Position numbers and translations under genes: made by a program | The notes under the pieces: model-generated | The model's database searches: none | Told to the model about the DNA's origin: nothing | Seen by the model: the letters and a program-made list of their open reading frames with translations, nothing else | Shown: positions 44,846 to 52,380 of the stretch, piece by piece | How positions within the stretch are numbered: position 1 is the stretch's first letter | Layout: the number at the start of each line of letters is the position of its first letter | Assembly (NCBI RefSeq): GCF_001485575.1 | Contig: NZ_BCNB01000001.1 | Span: forward strand, 124,001-188,000 | DNA from: Haloarcula sp. CBA1127 | GTDB lineage: Archaea > Halobacteriota > Halobacteria > Halobacteriales > Haloarculaceae | Direction: 5' to 3' | Length of the DNA stretch: 64,000 nucleotides

Positions 44846-45988
44846 ATGACTGCTTCCGACTCGCAAGCCGTTGTTGTCGATGCCGTACGAACGCCACAGG
44901 TACCGAAGGATGGCGCACTGGCCGAGACGCATCCCGAAGACCTCGTCTCCACTGTGCTCGCTGCACTCGTTGACCGGACCGGTGTCCCGGCCGTCGAGTG
45001 GGACGACTTCCGGCTCGGGTGTGCAAACCAGGAGGCAGAGCAGGGCCGAAACCTCGCCAGGCAGTCGATACTCGCTGGCGGGTTCCCCGAGACGGTGCCC
45101 GGAGCGACAACGACCCGCCTGTGTGGCTCTTCGCTGACGACGCTTGTTGACGCCGCTCGCGCCATCGAGGCGGGCGACGGGGCGGTGTACCCGGTCGCCG
45201 GGGTCGAACACATGAGTACTGTCCCGTTTTCCGACTGGCTGCATCCCGCTATCGAACAGCGGTACGACCCCGACAGGCTCCCGATGGGACAGACGGCCGA
45301 AACCATCGCACGAAACCACGATATCAGCCGTAACGCCCAGGACGAGTTCGCGCTGCGGTCACACGAGCGGGCGGTCGCTGCCATGGACGGCGGGCGGTTC
45401 GATGCAGAGACCGTGCCAGTCAACACCGACGAGGCAGCGATAGGGGCCGACAAAACACCACGGGAAGACACATCAGTCGAACAGTTGAGCGAACTCCCAA
45501 CGGTGTTCCGCGACGACGAGGCGGCGACAGTCACGCCGGGGAACGCGTCACCGCTGACCGACGGGGCTGCTGGGATGCTCGTCACCTCAGCGGCGTATGC
45601 AGACCAACATGATCTCGATGTCCTCGGCCGGATCGAGACGCGGGCCGTCGCCGGTGTCGATCCGTTGGTAATGGGGCGAGGGCCGATTCCGGCGACGCGT
45701 GCTGCACTGGACGACGCCGGCCTGACAATCGACGATATCGACCTCGTGGAACTCAACGAAGCCTTTGCCGCACAGAGTCTCCACTGTAAGCGCGAACTGG
45801 GGATTCCGGCCGAACGGCTCAACGTCAACGGTGGGGCTATCGCGCTCGGCCATCCGCTTGGCTGTTCGGGGGCACGAATCACGACAACGTTACTGCACGA
45901 GATGCGACGGCAGGACGCGACGCATGGACTGGCGACGATGTGCGTCGGTTTCGGTCAGGGTGTCGCAGTTGTGTTCGAGCGTCCCTGA
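44846..45988 (+). CDS. Acetyl-CoA C-acyltransferase (thiolase, PaaJ/FadA-type)
   Basis: A 380-residue degradative-type thiolase. The nucleophile Cys93 is in TTRLCGSSL. The C-terminal catalytic blocks are [32 protein letters not shown] (His) and [14 protein letters not shown] (second Cys). All residues needed for thiolysis are present. In the phenylacetate pathway the beta-ketoadipyl-CoA thiolase PaaJ performs this step, and the divergent dehydrogenase/hydratase pair supplies its substrate. The ATG at 44846 was preferred to a GTG two codons earlier. It is convergent with the next gene. Confidence 0.9.
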   Translation: MTASDSQAVVVDAVRTPQVPKDGALAETHPEDLVSTVLAALVDRTGVPAVEWDDFRLGCANQEAEQGRNLARQSILAGGFPETVPGATTTRLCGSSLTTLVDAARAIEAGDGAVYPVAGVEHMSTVPFSDWLHPAIEQRYDPDRLPMGQTAETIARNHDISRNAQDEFALRSHERAVAAMDGGRFDAETVPVNTDEAAIGADKTPREDTSVEQLSELPTVFRDDEAATVTPGNASPLTDGAAGMLVTSAAYADQHDLDVLGRIETRAVAGVDPLVMGRGPIPATRAALDDAGLTIDDIDLVELNEAFAAQSLHCKRELGIPAERLNVNGGAIALGHPLGCSGARITTTLLHEMRRQDATHGLATMCVGFGQGVAVVFERP

Positions 45989-45997
45989 TACTGGTGG

Positions 45998-47434
45998 CTA
46001 CCGGCGCTGACTGGCGACCTGTGCTTTGAAGCCGTATCTGATGACGCCCTCTTGCGTGTAGATGCGCCGCGTCGTCAGCACGACGGGTGTGCCTATCGTG
46101 ACTTCGTCCGTCGCCTGAAGCACCTGTGCAGGGACGCTCACGGTCTGCTCGCCCGATGGACTATCGAGTGCGACGATAGCACTATCGAACTGGCCGCTTT
46201 TGGACTGCTGGGCGACGAACTCCGGTGGCGCACCGCCCTGTTCAATAGTCGTCACTGCCTCGACCGTCCCTGTCCCGGGTAGGTCGACAGCCTCGAAATC
46301 ACTGGTGCGCTCGTGACAGTCCGTACAGGCCCCGGTCGGCGGGAAGTTCAACGATCCACACGCGGAACACCGACGGGCGACGAGTCGGTGGCGTTGCGGA
46401 ATCGTCCGCTGCCAGGACGGGACACTGACGTACGCTCCGCCACCTTCGGGTTCGCCGCGCGTAATCTCACCACGCCGCCTGAGGTACTCGGCGTAGGACA
46501 GGGAGACAGCACCGTCCAGCGCAGTGTTGACCGGAACGGGACCAGTGGCGACGAACAGCGTCGCACTCGCGCCGCTTCCGTACGCGGCGATCAGCACGCG
46601 TTCGGCGTCGTCTGCAAACGCTGTTGCCGCCCCAAGAAATGCGCTTGCCGCGCCGGTGTCCCCGAGCGTACTGACTGTGTCCGCGGCGGCGATAGTCTCT
46701 GCATCAACCCCGAGCGCACCTGTTGCCCGATACGGGAGCTTTCCGTCCGGGGACTGAACCGCCGCCGCATCGACTGTCTCCATCGGCACGTCCAGCCTAT
46801 CCGCCGCGCTGCCGAGCGTGGTCGTGAACGCCTCGCGGTCATACTGCGTAACGCCCAGACCGGTCGTCCGGTCGTCCCCGCCCGTTCTGAAACGCGTCCC
46901 GGGGTACGCCTCCGTGTGTGACGCTCGCTCAATGACGGTTCCGGGACCGTCATCGTCGACGACGAGCGCGACACTCCCAGCACCGGCGGCGTGCTCAACC
47001 CCGCTGTCAGGGTCGCCCCGCGGACAGTCACTGATGATGACGAGGCCGATATCGTCCCCGGACGGCCCACCGTCCATGGTAGCGTCCAGTGCCTGGGCAC
47101 CGGCGTCTGTGGAGCCGGTCATCGTCTGCGTTTTGGCATCGTCCGGGACGTTGAGAATGCTGCAGAGTCTCGCTGGAAGGTCCTCTTCGGCCATCGGCGG
47201 TGTCGTCGTCGCGAAGACCAGATGCGCAACGGCCGCGCCGGACGCGTCGGCCGCAGCTAACGCACGGCGTGCTGCTTCGACACCCATCGTGACTGCGTCT
47301 TCGTCGGCGTCGGGGACCGCCTTCTCGTCGACCCCCGCTGCATCGAACCGACCCCAGGCGGCTTCGAACTCCGCGGCGTCGATCCGCAGGCGAGGTGCGT
47401 ACGCGCCGATGGCCGCAAGCCCTGCGGCAGTCAT
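45998..47434 (-). CDS. HMG-CoA-synthase-like thiolase-fold protein fused to a DUF35 zinc-ribbon/OB-fold domain, nucleophile missing
   Basis: A 478-residue fusion. Residues 1 to about 325 have the HMG-CoA synthase/KAS III fold, starting GLAAIGAYAPRLRIDA, with ATTTPPMAEEDLPARL and STLGDTGAASAFLGAA. The C-terminal part has two CxxC pairs (RRCSACGSL and GACTDCHER) and an OB fold (GTGTVEAVTTIEQ). The position that is the nucleophilic Cys in HMG-CoA synthase appears to be Thr109 (GSTDAGAQAL), so normal condensation is unlikely. DUF35 proteins in archaea bind CoA esters and bridge thiolase to HMG-CoA synthase. The gene overlaps a thiolase by four bases, so the two probably form a complex. Confidence 0.82.
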   Translation of the reverse strand: MTAAGLAAIGAYAPRLRIDAAEFEAAWGRFDAAGVDEKAVPDADEDAVTMGVEAARRALAAADASGAAVAHLVFATTTPPMAEEDLPARLCSILNVPDDAKTQTMTGSTDAGAQALDATMDGGPSGDDIGLVIISDCPRGDPDSGVEHAAGAGSVALVVDDDGPGTVIERASHTEAYPGTRFRTGGDDRTTGLGVTQYDREAFTTTLGSAADRLDVPMETVDAAAVQSPDGKLPYRATGALGVDAETIAAADTVSTLGDTGAASAFLGAATAFADDAERVLIAAYGSGASATLFVATGPVPVNTALDGAVSLSYAEYLRRRGEITRGEPEGGGAYVSVPSWQRTIPQRHRLVARRCSACGSLNFPPTGACTDCHERTSDFEAVDLPGTGTVEAVTTIEQGGAPPEFVAQQSKSGQFDSAIVALDSPSGEQTVSVPAQVLQATDEVTIGTPVVLTTRRIYTQEGVIRYGFKAQVASQRR

Positions 47435-48603
47435 CGTGCCGCCTCCCGTTCAAGAATGTGGACAACTGCGCTGCCGCCGCTCCCACCCACATTGTGAGTC
47501 AGCCCGTATTTCGGGGCCGACAGCTGCCGGTCCGCGGCGCTGCCGGTGAGTTGTTTGAACGCCTCAACAAGCTGTCCGGCACCGGTTGCGCCGATGGGGT
47601 GGCCCTTCGATTTCAGCCCGCCGGAGAGATTGACCGGCATCGCTCCATCAGCGTCGGTCGTTCCCGCTTCGAGCAATTGCGGTGCCTCGCCGCGGTTACA
47701 GAACCCGAGGTCCTCGTATGCAAGCAGTTCGGCGATCGTGAAGCAATCGTGGACCTCTGCGAAATCGAGGTCGTCAGGGCCAACCCCGGCACGGTCATAG
47801 GCTGTGTCTGCGGCCATTTCCGAGGCAGAAATCGAAGTGTAGCTGTCGCGCTGGAAGAGACCGACCCGGTCGCTGGCCGCGCCGACCCCGGCGACCCGGA
47901 CCGGGTCGTCGGTATACTCTTCGACGACCTCCTCGCTCGCGATGAGCGCGACCGCTGCACCGTCAGAGGTCGGGCAGCAATGATAGAGGTTCAGCGGGTC
48001 CGCGACAACGGGTGCGTCGACGGCGTCTTCGAGGGAACACTCGAAGCCCAGATGCGCTTTCGAGTTCTTTGCGCCGTTCCGATGGTTCTTGACCGCGACC
48101 ATCGAGAGGTGCTCCTCACTGGCCTCGTACTCACGTAGATACGCGCTTGCCATCTGTGCGTAAACGCCAGAAAATGTCGTCCCGGTCAGCCGTTCCCACT
48201 CTGTTTCGCCGGAGACGCCGAGCCAGTACTTCGTCACATCGCTGCTCATGTCCGTCATGACTTCGACGCCGCCAGCCAGCGCCACGTCGGCCATCCCGCT
48301 TTTGACTGCCTGCACGGCCTGTCGGACGGCATAGCCCGACGCGGCACAGGCGTTTTCAACGCGCACGCTGGGGACGCCGTGCAGCCCGGCGTGTTCAGTT
48401 GCTGCCGGTCCCGAGAGACCGAGCTGTCGACCGCCCACGCCGAGTGAGCCAACAACCGCTTCGTCTATCGCTTCCGTGTCGATACCGTGGTCGACACTGT
48501 CGAAGGCTTCGCTGACTGCGTGGTCAAACAGTGATCTGTAGCTCTCTTCGGGCATCGAGCCAAACGGCGTTTGCCCTGCGCCGATGAGATACGCGTCCCG
48601 CAT
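47431..48603 (-). CDS. Thiolase family protein (SCP2/archaeal acetyl-CoA acetyltransferase type)
   Basis: A 390-residue thiolase of the archaeal/SCP2 branch. The nucleophile Cys86 is in VENACAASGYAV. The FAEVHDCFTIAELLAYEDLG, GGLKSKGHPIGATGAG and THNVGGSGGSAVV blocks are typical. In place of the usual second catalytic Cys near the C-terminus it has the GGSGGSA loop, as in SCPx-type enzymes. It is the first gene of a two-gene operon with the DUF35 fusion. It may cleave a branched or long 3-oxoacyl-CoA, or supply acetoacetyl-CoA. Confidence 0.88.
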   Translation of the reverse strand: MRDAYLIGAGQTPFGSMPEESYRSLFDHAVSEAFDSVDHGIDTEAIDEAVVGSLGVGGRQLGLSGPAATEHAGLHGVPSVRVENACAASGYAVRQAVQAVKSGMADVALAGGVEVMTDMSSDVTKYWLGVSGETEWERLTGTTFSGVYAQMASAYLREYEASEEHLSMVAVKNHRNGAKNSKAHLGFECSLEDAVDAPVVADPLNLYHCCPTSDGAAVALIASEEVVEEYTDDPVRVAGVGAASDRVGLFQRDSYTSISASEMAADTAYDRAGVGPDDLDFAEVHDCFTIAELLAYEDLGFCNRGEAPQLLEAGTTDADGAMPVNLSGGLKSKGHPIGATGAGQLVEAFKQLTGSAADRQLSAPKYGLTHNVGGSGGSAVVHILEREAAR

Positions 48604-48702
48604 ACATGGAACTCTGAGGGTACTGAAAAATAGCTTTGCATCGTTTGCTCACAGCCCCCGGCCAAGTGTGCAACTGGCGCCGCAGTGACCAATCCCAAAC
48701 CA

Positions 48703-48710
48703 TTTTATCA
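48703..48710 (+). promoter_or_regulatory. TATA box of the phenylacetate-CoA ligase gene
   Basis: TTTTATCA is centred about 29 bases ahead of the ATG at 48736, fitting a leaderless or nearly leaderless transcript. It is in the 132-base divergent region shared with the thiolase operon. Confidence 0.5.
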
Positions 48711-48735
48711 TTAACATTCAACTCTATCATTGACG

Positions 48736-50025
48736 ATGGTGTACAAGCAACTGGAGACGGCCGACCGCGCAGAGCTGCGTGCGTTACAAACCGACCGATT
48801 ACAGGGGATTGTTTCGCACGCCTACGAGAACGTCCCGTTTTACCGGGAGAAGCTCGACGAGGCGGGCGTCTCGCCCGAAGACATCCAAAGTATCGACGAC
48901 ATCACGAAACTGCCGATGACGACGAAAGAGGATTTCCGCGACGAGTACCCCGACGGCCTGTTCGCCGTAGACGATGAAGACGTCGCCCGGATCCACGCAT
49001 CGTCCGGAACGACCGGGAAGCCGAAAATCGTCTCCTACACGGACGACGACCTCGACAACTGGAGTGAAGTCGTTGCACGTTCGCTGGCTGCGAGCGGGAC
49101 CGAACCAGGCGACACCGTCCAGAACGCCTACGGATACGGGCTGTTCACCGGCGGATTGGGACTCCACGATGGAGCCGAGGAGCTGGGGGCCACAATTATC
49201 CCTATCGGGAGCGGCCAGACCCAGCGACAGGTCGAGTTGATGACCGACCTAGAGAGCGATGTGTTCACATGTACCCCGTCGTATGCACTGTACCTCGCCG
49301 AAACGGCTGAGGAAATGGGCCACGACCCCAGCGACCTGCCGATCTCGACGATTATCTTCGGAGCGGAACCGTGTACCGATCCAATGCGGGCAGAAATCGA
49401 AGATCGGCTGGGCGTCGACGGCATCGATGTTTACGGGCTCTCGGAGATCATCGGTCCCGGCGTCTCGTGTGAATGTCACGAAGCGCAGGACGGGCTTCAC
49501 ATCTGGGAGGACCACTTCTACCCGGAAGTCATCGACCCACAGACGAAGGAGCCGGTCGAGGAAGGCGAGGAGGGTGAACTTGTTCTCACAACACTCACCA
49601 AAGAAGCGTTGCCGGTCTTCCGATACCGGACTGGGGATTTAACGACGCTGAACTACGACGAGTGTGCGTGTGGGCGGACGATGGTACGGATGGACAACGT
49701 CACCGGTCGGACAGACGACCTCCTCATTGTCCGTGGCGTGAACCTCTATCCCAGTGAAATCGAACACGCTGTGCTGGATATCGACGGCGTCGCTCCGCAT
49801 TACCGGATCGACCTCTACAGAGAGGACAACCTCGATATCTTGGAACTCACCATCGAACGGACTGTGGAGCAAGGGCCGGGCGACAAAGCACTCGAAGACG
49901 AAATCATCGAACGGCTGGAGAACGTGCTCGCGTTCACCCCGGACGAACTCGAACTCGTTGCGCCCGGCAGCATCGAACGAACGCAGGTCGGCAAAGTAAA
50001 ACGCGTCTACGACCACCGTGACTGA
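48736..50025 (+). CDS. paaK: Phenylacetate-CoA ligase
   Basis: A 429-residue adenylate-forming ligase of the PaaK family, making phenylacetyl-CoA from phenylacetate, ATP and CoA. The start has LRALQTDRLQGIVSHAYENV and PFYREKLDEAGV, as in PaaK. The P-loop is ASSGTTGKPKIVSYT, and later blocks are GAEPCTDPMRAEIE, YGLSEIIGPGVSCEC, VLTTLTKEALPVFRYRTGDL and RTDDLLIVRGVNLYPSEIE. The ATG at 48736 was taken; a TTG two codons earlier is less likely. It is the committed first step of the pathway whose remaining genes lie from 43053 to 58441. Confidence 0.93.
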   Translation: MVYKQLETADRAELRALQTDRLQGIVSHAYENVPFYREKLDEAGVSPEDIQSIDDITKLPMTTKEDFRDEYPDGLFAVDDEDVARIHASSGTTGKPKIVSYTDDDLDNWSEVVARSLAASGTEPGDTVQNAYGYGLFTGGLGLHDGAEELGATIIPIGSGQTQRQVELMTDLESDVFTCTPSYALYLAETAEEMGHDPSDLPISTIIFGAEPCTDPMRAEIEDRLGVDGIDVYGLSEIIGPGVSCECHEAQDGLHIWEDHFYPEVIDPQTKEPVEEGEEGELVLTTLTKEALPVFRYRTGDLTTLNYDECACGRTMVRMDNVTGRTDDLLIVRGVNLYPSEIEHAVLDIDGVAPHYRIDLYREDNLDILELTIERTVEQGPGDKALEDEIIERLENVLAFTPDELELVAPGSIERTQVGKVKRVYDHRD

Positions 50026-50028
50026 CTG

Positions 50029-50424
50029 TCAGGGCCGGTAGACTCGTCCGCGAAACGTCGCGATGCGCTCGCCATCCTGCGCAGTCACCGTTACCTCGTA
50101 CTCTGCGGTGCTGCCTGCGAGATGTGTTTCTTCAGCGATCGCAGACAGCGTCTCACCTGTTTCTACGGCGTCTAAATACGAGATGTTTGTCTCCAGTGCG
50201 ACTGCCGCCTCGCCGTGAGAGTTCGACGCCGCGGCGAACGCTGCATCGGCGAGCGAGTAGACCGCACCGCCATGGGGCGTCCCATGAAAGTTCAGCAGGT
50301 CCTCGGTAATCGTCAGTTCAGTCTGGGCGTACCCCGAGTCGAGTTCGACGACGTCGATACCGAGGGTTTCGCAGTACGCGTCTGATTCGATACGCTCTCT
50401 GACTTCGTCGGCGACGCCGGACAT
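50029..50424 (-). CDS. paaI: PaaI-type hydroxyphenylacetyl-CoA thioesterase
   Basis: A 131-residue hotdog thioesterase. The signature NFHGTPHGGAVYSLADAAFAA includes the HGG and the catalytic Asp, followed by ALETNISYLDAVETG and FRGRVYRP. In phenylacetate users PaaI is a housekeeping thioesterase that recycles CoA from ring-hydroxylated dead-end esters. Its position beside paaK, convergent and three bases from its stop, supports this role. A second related gene is at 8878-9267 in a different context. Confidence 0.87.
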   Translation of the reverse strand: MSGVADEVRERIESDAYCETLGIDVVELDSGYAQTELTITEDLLNFHGTPHGGAVYSLADAAFAAASNSHGEAAVALETNISYLDAVETGETLSAIAEETHLAGSTAEYEVTVTAQDGERIATFRGRVYRP

Positions 50425-50534
50425 ACGGACTGTAGTTCTATCAGGAATAATAAATATATACCGGTCACTGCTGCTGTCAGCGAGGTCATGTTTAATTAAT
50501 CGTGAAAAGTGAGACGGAGAATTCTTGCTGGGCT

Positions 50535-50720
50535 ATGGCAGAAATCGCTCGTCTCAGCGATACTGGTGTGTGGATTGATTTGGATTTCGTGGAGCGTGAG
50601 CGGATGCCCGAACCAGCGGTGGCGCTAGATATTCAAACGCATATTGCGGAGCTATCGCTGTCGAATACCGTCGGTTTACTCGGTACGTTGTGCCTCCAAC
50701 GGTCGCGGAAAGCGATTGAA
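50535..50720 (+). pseudogene. N-terminal remnant of an IS6-family (ISH-type) transposase
   Basis: Sixty-two codons resemble the amino end of haloarchaeal IS6-type transposases: MAEIARLSD, WIDLDFVERERMPEPA, AELSLSNTVGLL, and RSRKAI. The similarity stops abruptly where the helix-turn-helix should continue to the catalytic DDE domain, and the following sequence is unrelated. It is a decayed fragment and inactive. It lies directly upstream of the NUDIX gene; a second decayed copy is just downstream (51446-51719). Confidence 0.75.
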
Positions 50721-50869
50721 CACTACCCGACATACAGACACAAGTTGCACACAATATCGTTGCTGAACTCATTGTGGTCAAAGAGTCAATGGGTAACCTG
50801 CAAAATCCCGATAGAAAAATCCACAGTTGACTCAGGTAAATCCCAATGTTGTAAGCTGACAATATGCAC

Positions 50870-50894
50870 GGTCTCGTCGTATTTTGTCGAGACC
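50870..50894. repeat. Seven-base-pair hairpin upstream of the NUDIX gene
   Basis: GGTCTCG and CGAGACC form a perfect stem around an 11-base loop. It may be a leftover of an insertion-sequence end or a stop for upstream transcription. No T-run follows directly. Confidence 0.35.
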
Positions 50895-50901
50895 CTCCGA
50901 T

Positions 50902-50939
50902 TTCTGACAGTGATAGCGAGAGTTTTTTATGTGTCAGAA
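50902..50939. promoter_or_regulatory. Inverted repeat flanking the NUDIX promoter
   Basis: TTCTGACA (50902-50909) and TGTCAGAA (50932-50939) are exact inverted copies around a 22-base spacer containing the T-rich GTTTTTTATG that looks like the TATA box. A dimer bound to both arms would cover the promoter. The start codon follows at 50949. Confidence 0.45.
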
Positions 50940-50948
50940 GATAGTTAT

Positions 50949-51440
50949 ATGTCGATGAAAGAGTATTCATACGTTGTAAACATTGATGGAATCGTTGTAA
51001 ATGATAATGAGTATTTGTTGATAGAAAGAGGGGCAGACGAAGAGCATGCAAGCGGTGCGTTAGCGTTTCCTGGAGGGAAACTTGAAGCAGAGCCAGGGAA
51101 TCAGAATGCCATCGAAAATACGGTTTCGCGCGAGATTCATGAAGAGGTCGGAGTTACTATCGGCGATATCCAGTATCTGCACAGCAATACGTTCGAAACG
51201 GAGGATAACACGAGCTGCATGAATATTGTGATGCTTTGTGAGTATGCAGGAGGCGATGCCCATCCTCGTGCGAAAGACGAAGTCGCAGATGTTCACTGGA
51301 TGTCGTACGACGAGATCAAGTCCCACGACGACGTTCCTTCTTTTACCGAACGGTTCGCGGACGTAGCGGAAAAGAACCGACCTCAACAAGATGGGTCTGG
51401 TGAATCGCAGAACAGCGACGGATTCCACCGTCGGAACTAG
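50949..51440 (+). CDS. NUDIX hydrolase, probably horizontally acquired
   Basis: A 163-residue NUDIX protein that hydrolyses nucleoside-diphosphate-linked compounds. It begins MSMKEYSYVVNIDGIVVND. The NUDIX box lies around residues 40-68, ending in REIHEEVGV with the metal-binding glutamates; the stretch between GGKLE and REI is slightly longer than canonical. The last 20 residues are polar and Gln/Ser-rich. Codons are much richer in A/T at third positions than those of the neighbours. Decayed IS6 transposase fragments flank it on both sides, which suggests entry on a mobile cassette. The frame stays open upstream into the transposase remnant, so longer start choices would be artefacts. Confidence 0.85.
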   Translation: MSMKEYSYVVNIDGIVVNDNEYLLIERGADEEHASGALAFPGGKLEAEPGNQNAIENTVSREIHEEVGVTIGDIQYLHSNTFETEDNTSCMNIVMLCEYAGGDAHPRAKDEVADVHWMSYDEIKSHDDVPSFTERFADVAEKNRPQQDGSGESQNSDGFHRRN

Positions 51441-51445
51441 TGAGG

Positions 51446-51719
51446 TGAAGCGGGAGAGCGCTCACCCCAGCGGTGGTGTAAAGTGGATTAATTCGGATTT
51501 TGTGGAGCGCGAGCGGACACCCGAACACCAATGACGCCGTCAGCGAGGCGGCCTTCGATATCAGAGATATCACCACGGACATCGGAACGCCGTTGAGCGA
51601 GTTTTTCGAGAACTCAGACAACGAACCTTGTCGTTCTCAAATTGTTTCGGTCAGGTCACCCAGAAACAGCCGAAAATTGGTTGCAGAGTTTCGCTCGTTG
51701 GCACAATGCTCCAAACTAA
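51446..51719 (+). pseudogene. Internally deleted and frameshifted IS6-family transposase
   Basis: From about 51484 the frame reads WINSDFVERERTPEHQ, a close copy of the fragment at 50571, then an in-frame TGA at 51532, and at once the carboxyl-terminal part RRQRGGLRYQ, HGHRNAVERVFRELR, SFSNCF. A one-base deletion near 51658 then shifts to PETAENWLQSFARWHNAPN and a stop at 51717. The whole middle of the gene is missing. The HGHRNAVERVFRE block is the conserved region holding the last catalytic Glu of DDE transposases. It is inactive. Confidence 0.8.
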
Positions 51720-51774
51720 ACACGACCGTCAGCGGAGCGTAAAAATATAAATGGCTGCTATTAGATGAAAAAAT

Positions 51775-52233
51775 ATGGCATACAGCTACGAGCCACACCA
51801 CTTCGAAGACTTCGAAGAGGGACAGGAGTTTATCAGTGTCGGCCGGACGGTTACTGAGTCGGATTTCGTCATGCACTCTGCGCTGTCGGGAGACTGGACA
51901 GAGCTGCATACGAACAAGGAATACGCGGAAGAACAGGAGTTCGGTGAGCGGATCGCACACGGACCAATGACCTTCGTGCAGGCGACCGGCTTCGTCTACC
52001 GGACCGGGATCGTCGAGCGGACCGCATTCGCGTTCCTTGGGATGAACTACATGGACCTCCCGAATCCGGTCCACATCGGCGACACACTCCAACTGGAGAT
52101 TGTCGTTGACAACACCAAAGAAGTCGGGCGCGACGACGCCGGGCTGGTCGTCCTCGACACTGAAATGGAGAACCAGGACGGGACCGTCGTCTTCGAGGGC
52201 GATATGAAGTTCCTGATCAAGAAGCGCGAGTGA
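51775..52233 (+). CDS. MaoC-family hydratase, candidate oxepin-CoA hydrolase half of a split PaaZ
   Basis: A 152-residue hotdog (MaoC-like) hydratase. Catalytic Asp-His residues fit VMHSALSGDWTELHTNKEYA, then ERIAHGPMTFVQATG. In bacteria PaaZ is one protein: an aldehyde dehydrogenase fused to a MaoC-type enoyl hydratase that opens the oxepin ring. Here a free MaoC protein lies 147 bases before a free aldehyde dehydrogenase, inside the Paa cluster, so the two may make up a split PaaZ. General (R)-specific enoyl-CoA hydratase activity is the alternative. Confidence 0.78.
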   Translation: MAYSYEPHHFEDFEEGQEFISVGRTVTESDFVMHSALSGDWTELHTNKEYAEEQEFGERIAHGPMTFVQATGFVYRTGIVERTAFAFLGMNYMDLPNPVHIGDTLQLEIVVDNTKEVGRDDAGLVVLDTEMENQDGTVVFEGDMKFLIKKRE

Positions 52234-52380
52234 GTCTACTGACGCGTCCGAAAGCGATGCATCGATAGCGCGTAGTACCGCAATTTTGCGACTTGAAACC
52301 CCTAGATAGCGCTCCCGTCACCCAGACATTAATAATCAATAATAACAACTAAGACGCCGCGCACTCCCTCTGTTATTGCA

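Noticed and set aside
50502..51440. One 312-codon protein joining the transposase-like segment to the NUDIX domain
   Set aside because: The N-terminal part is a truncated transposase fragment in frame by chance; a promoter-like T-rich element and inverted repeat sit right before the NUDIX ATG at 50949.
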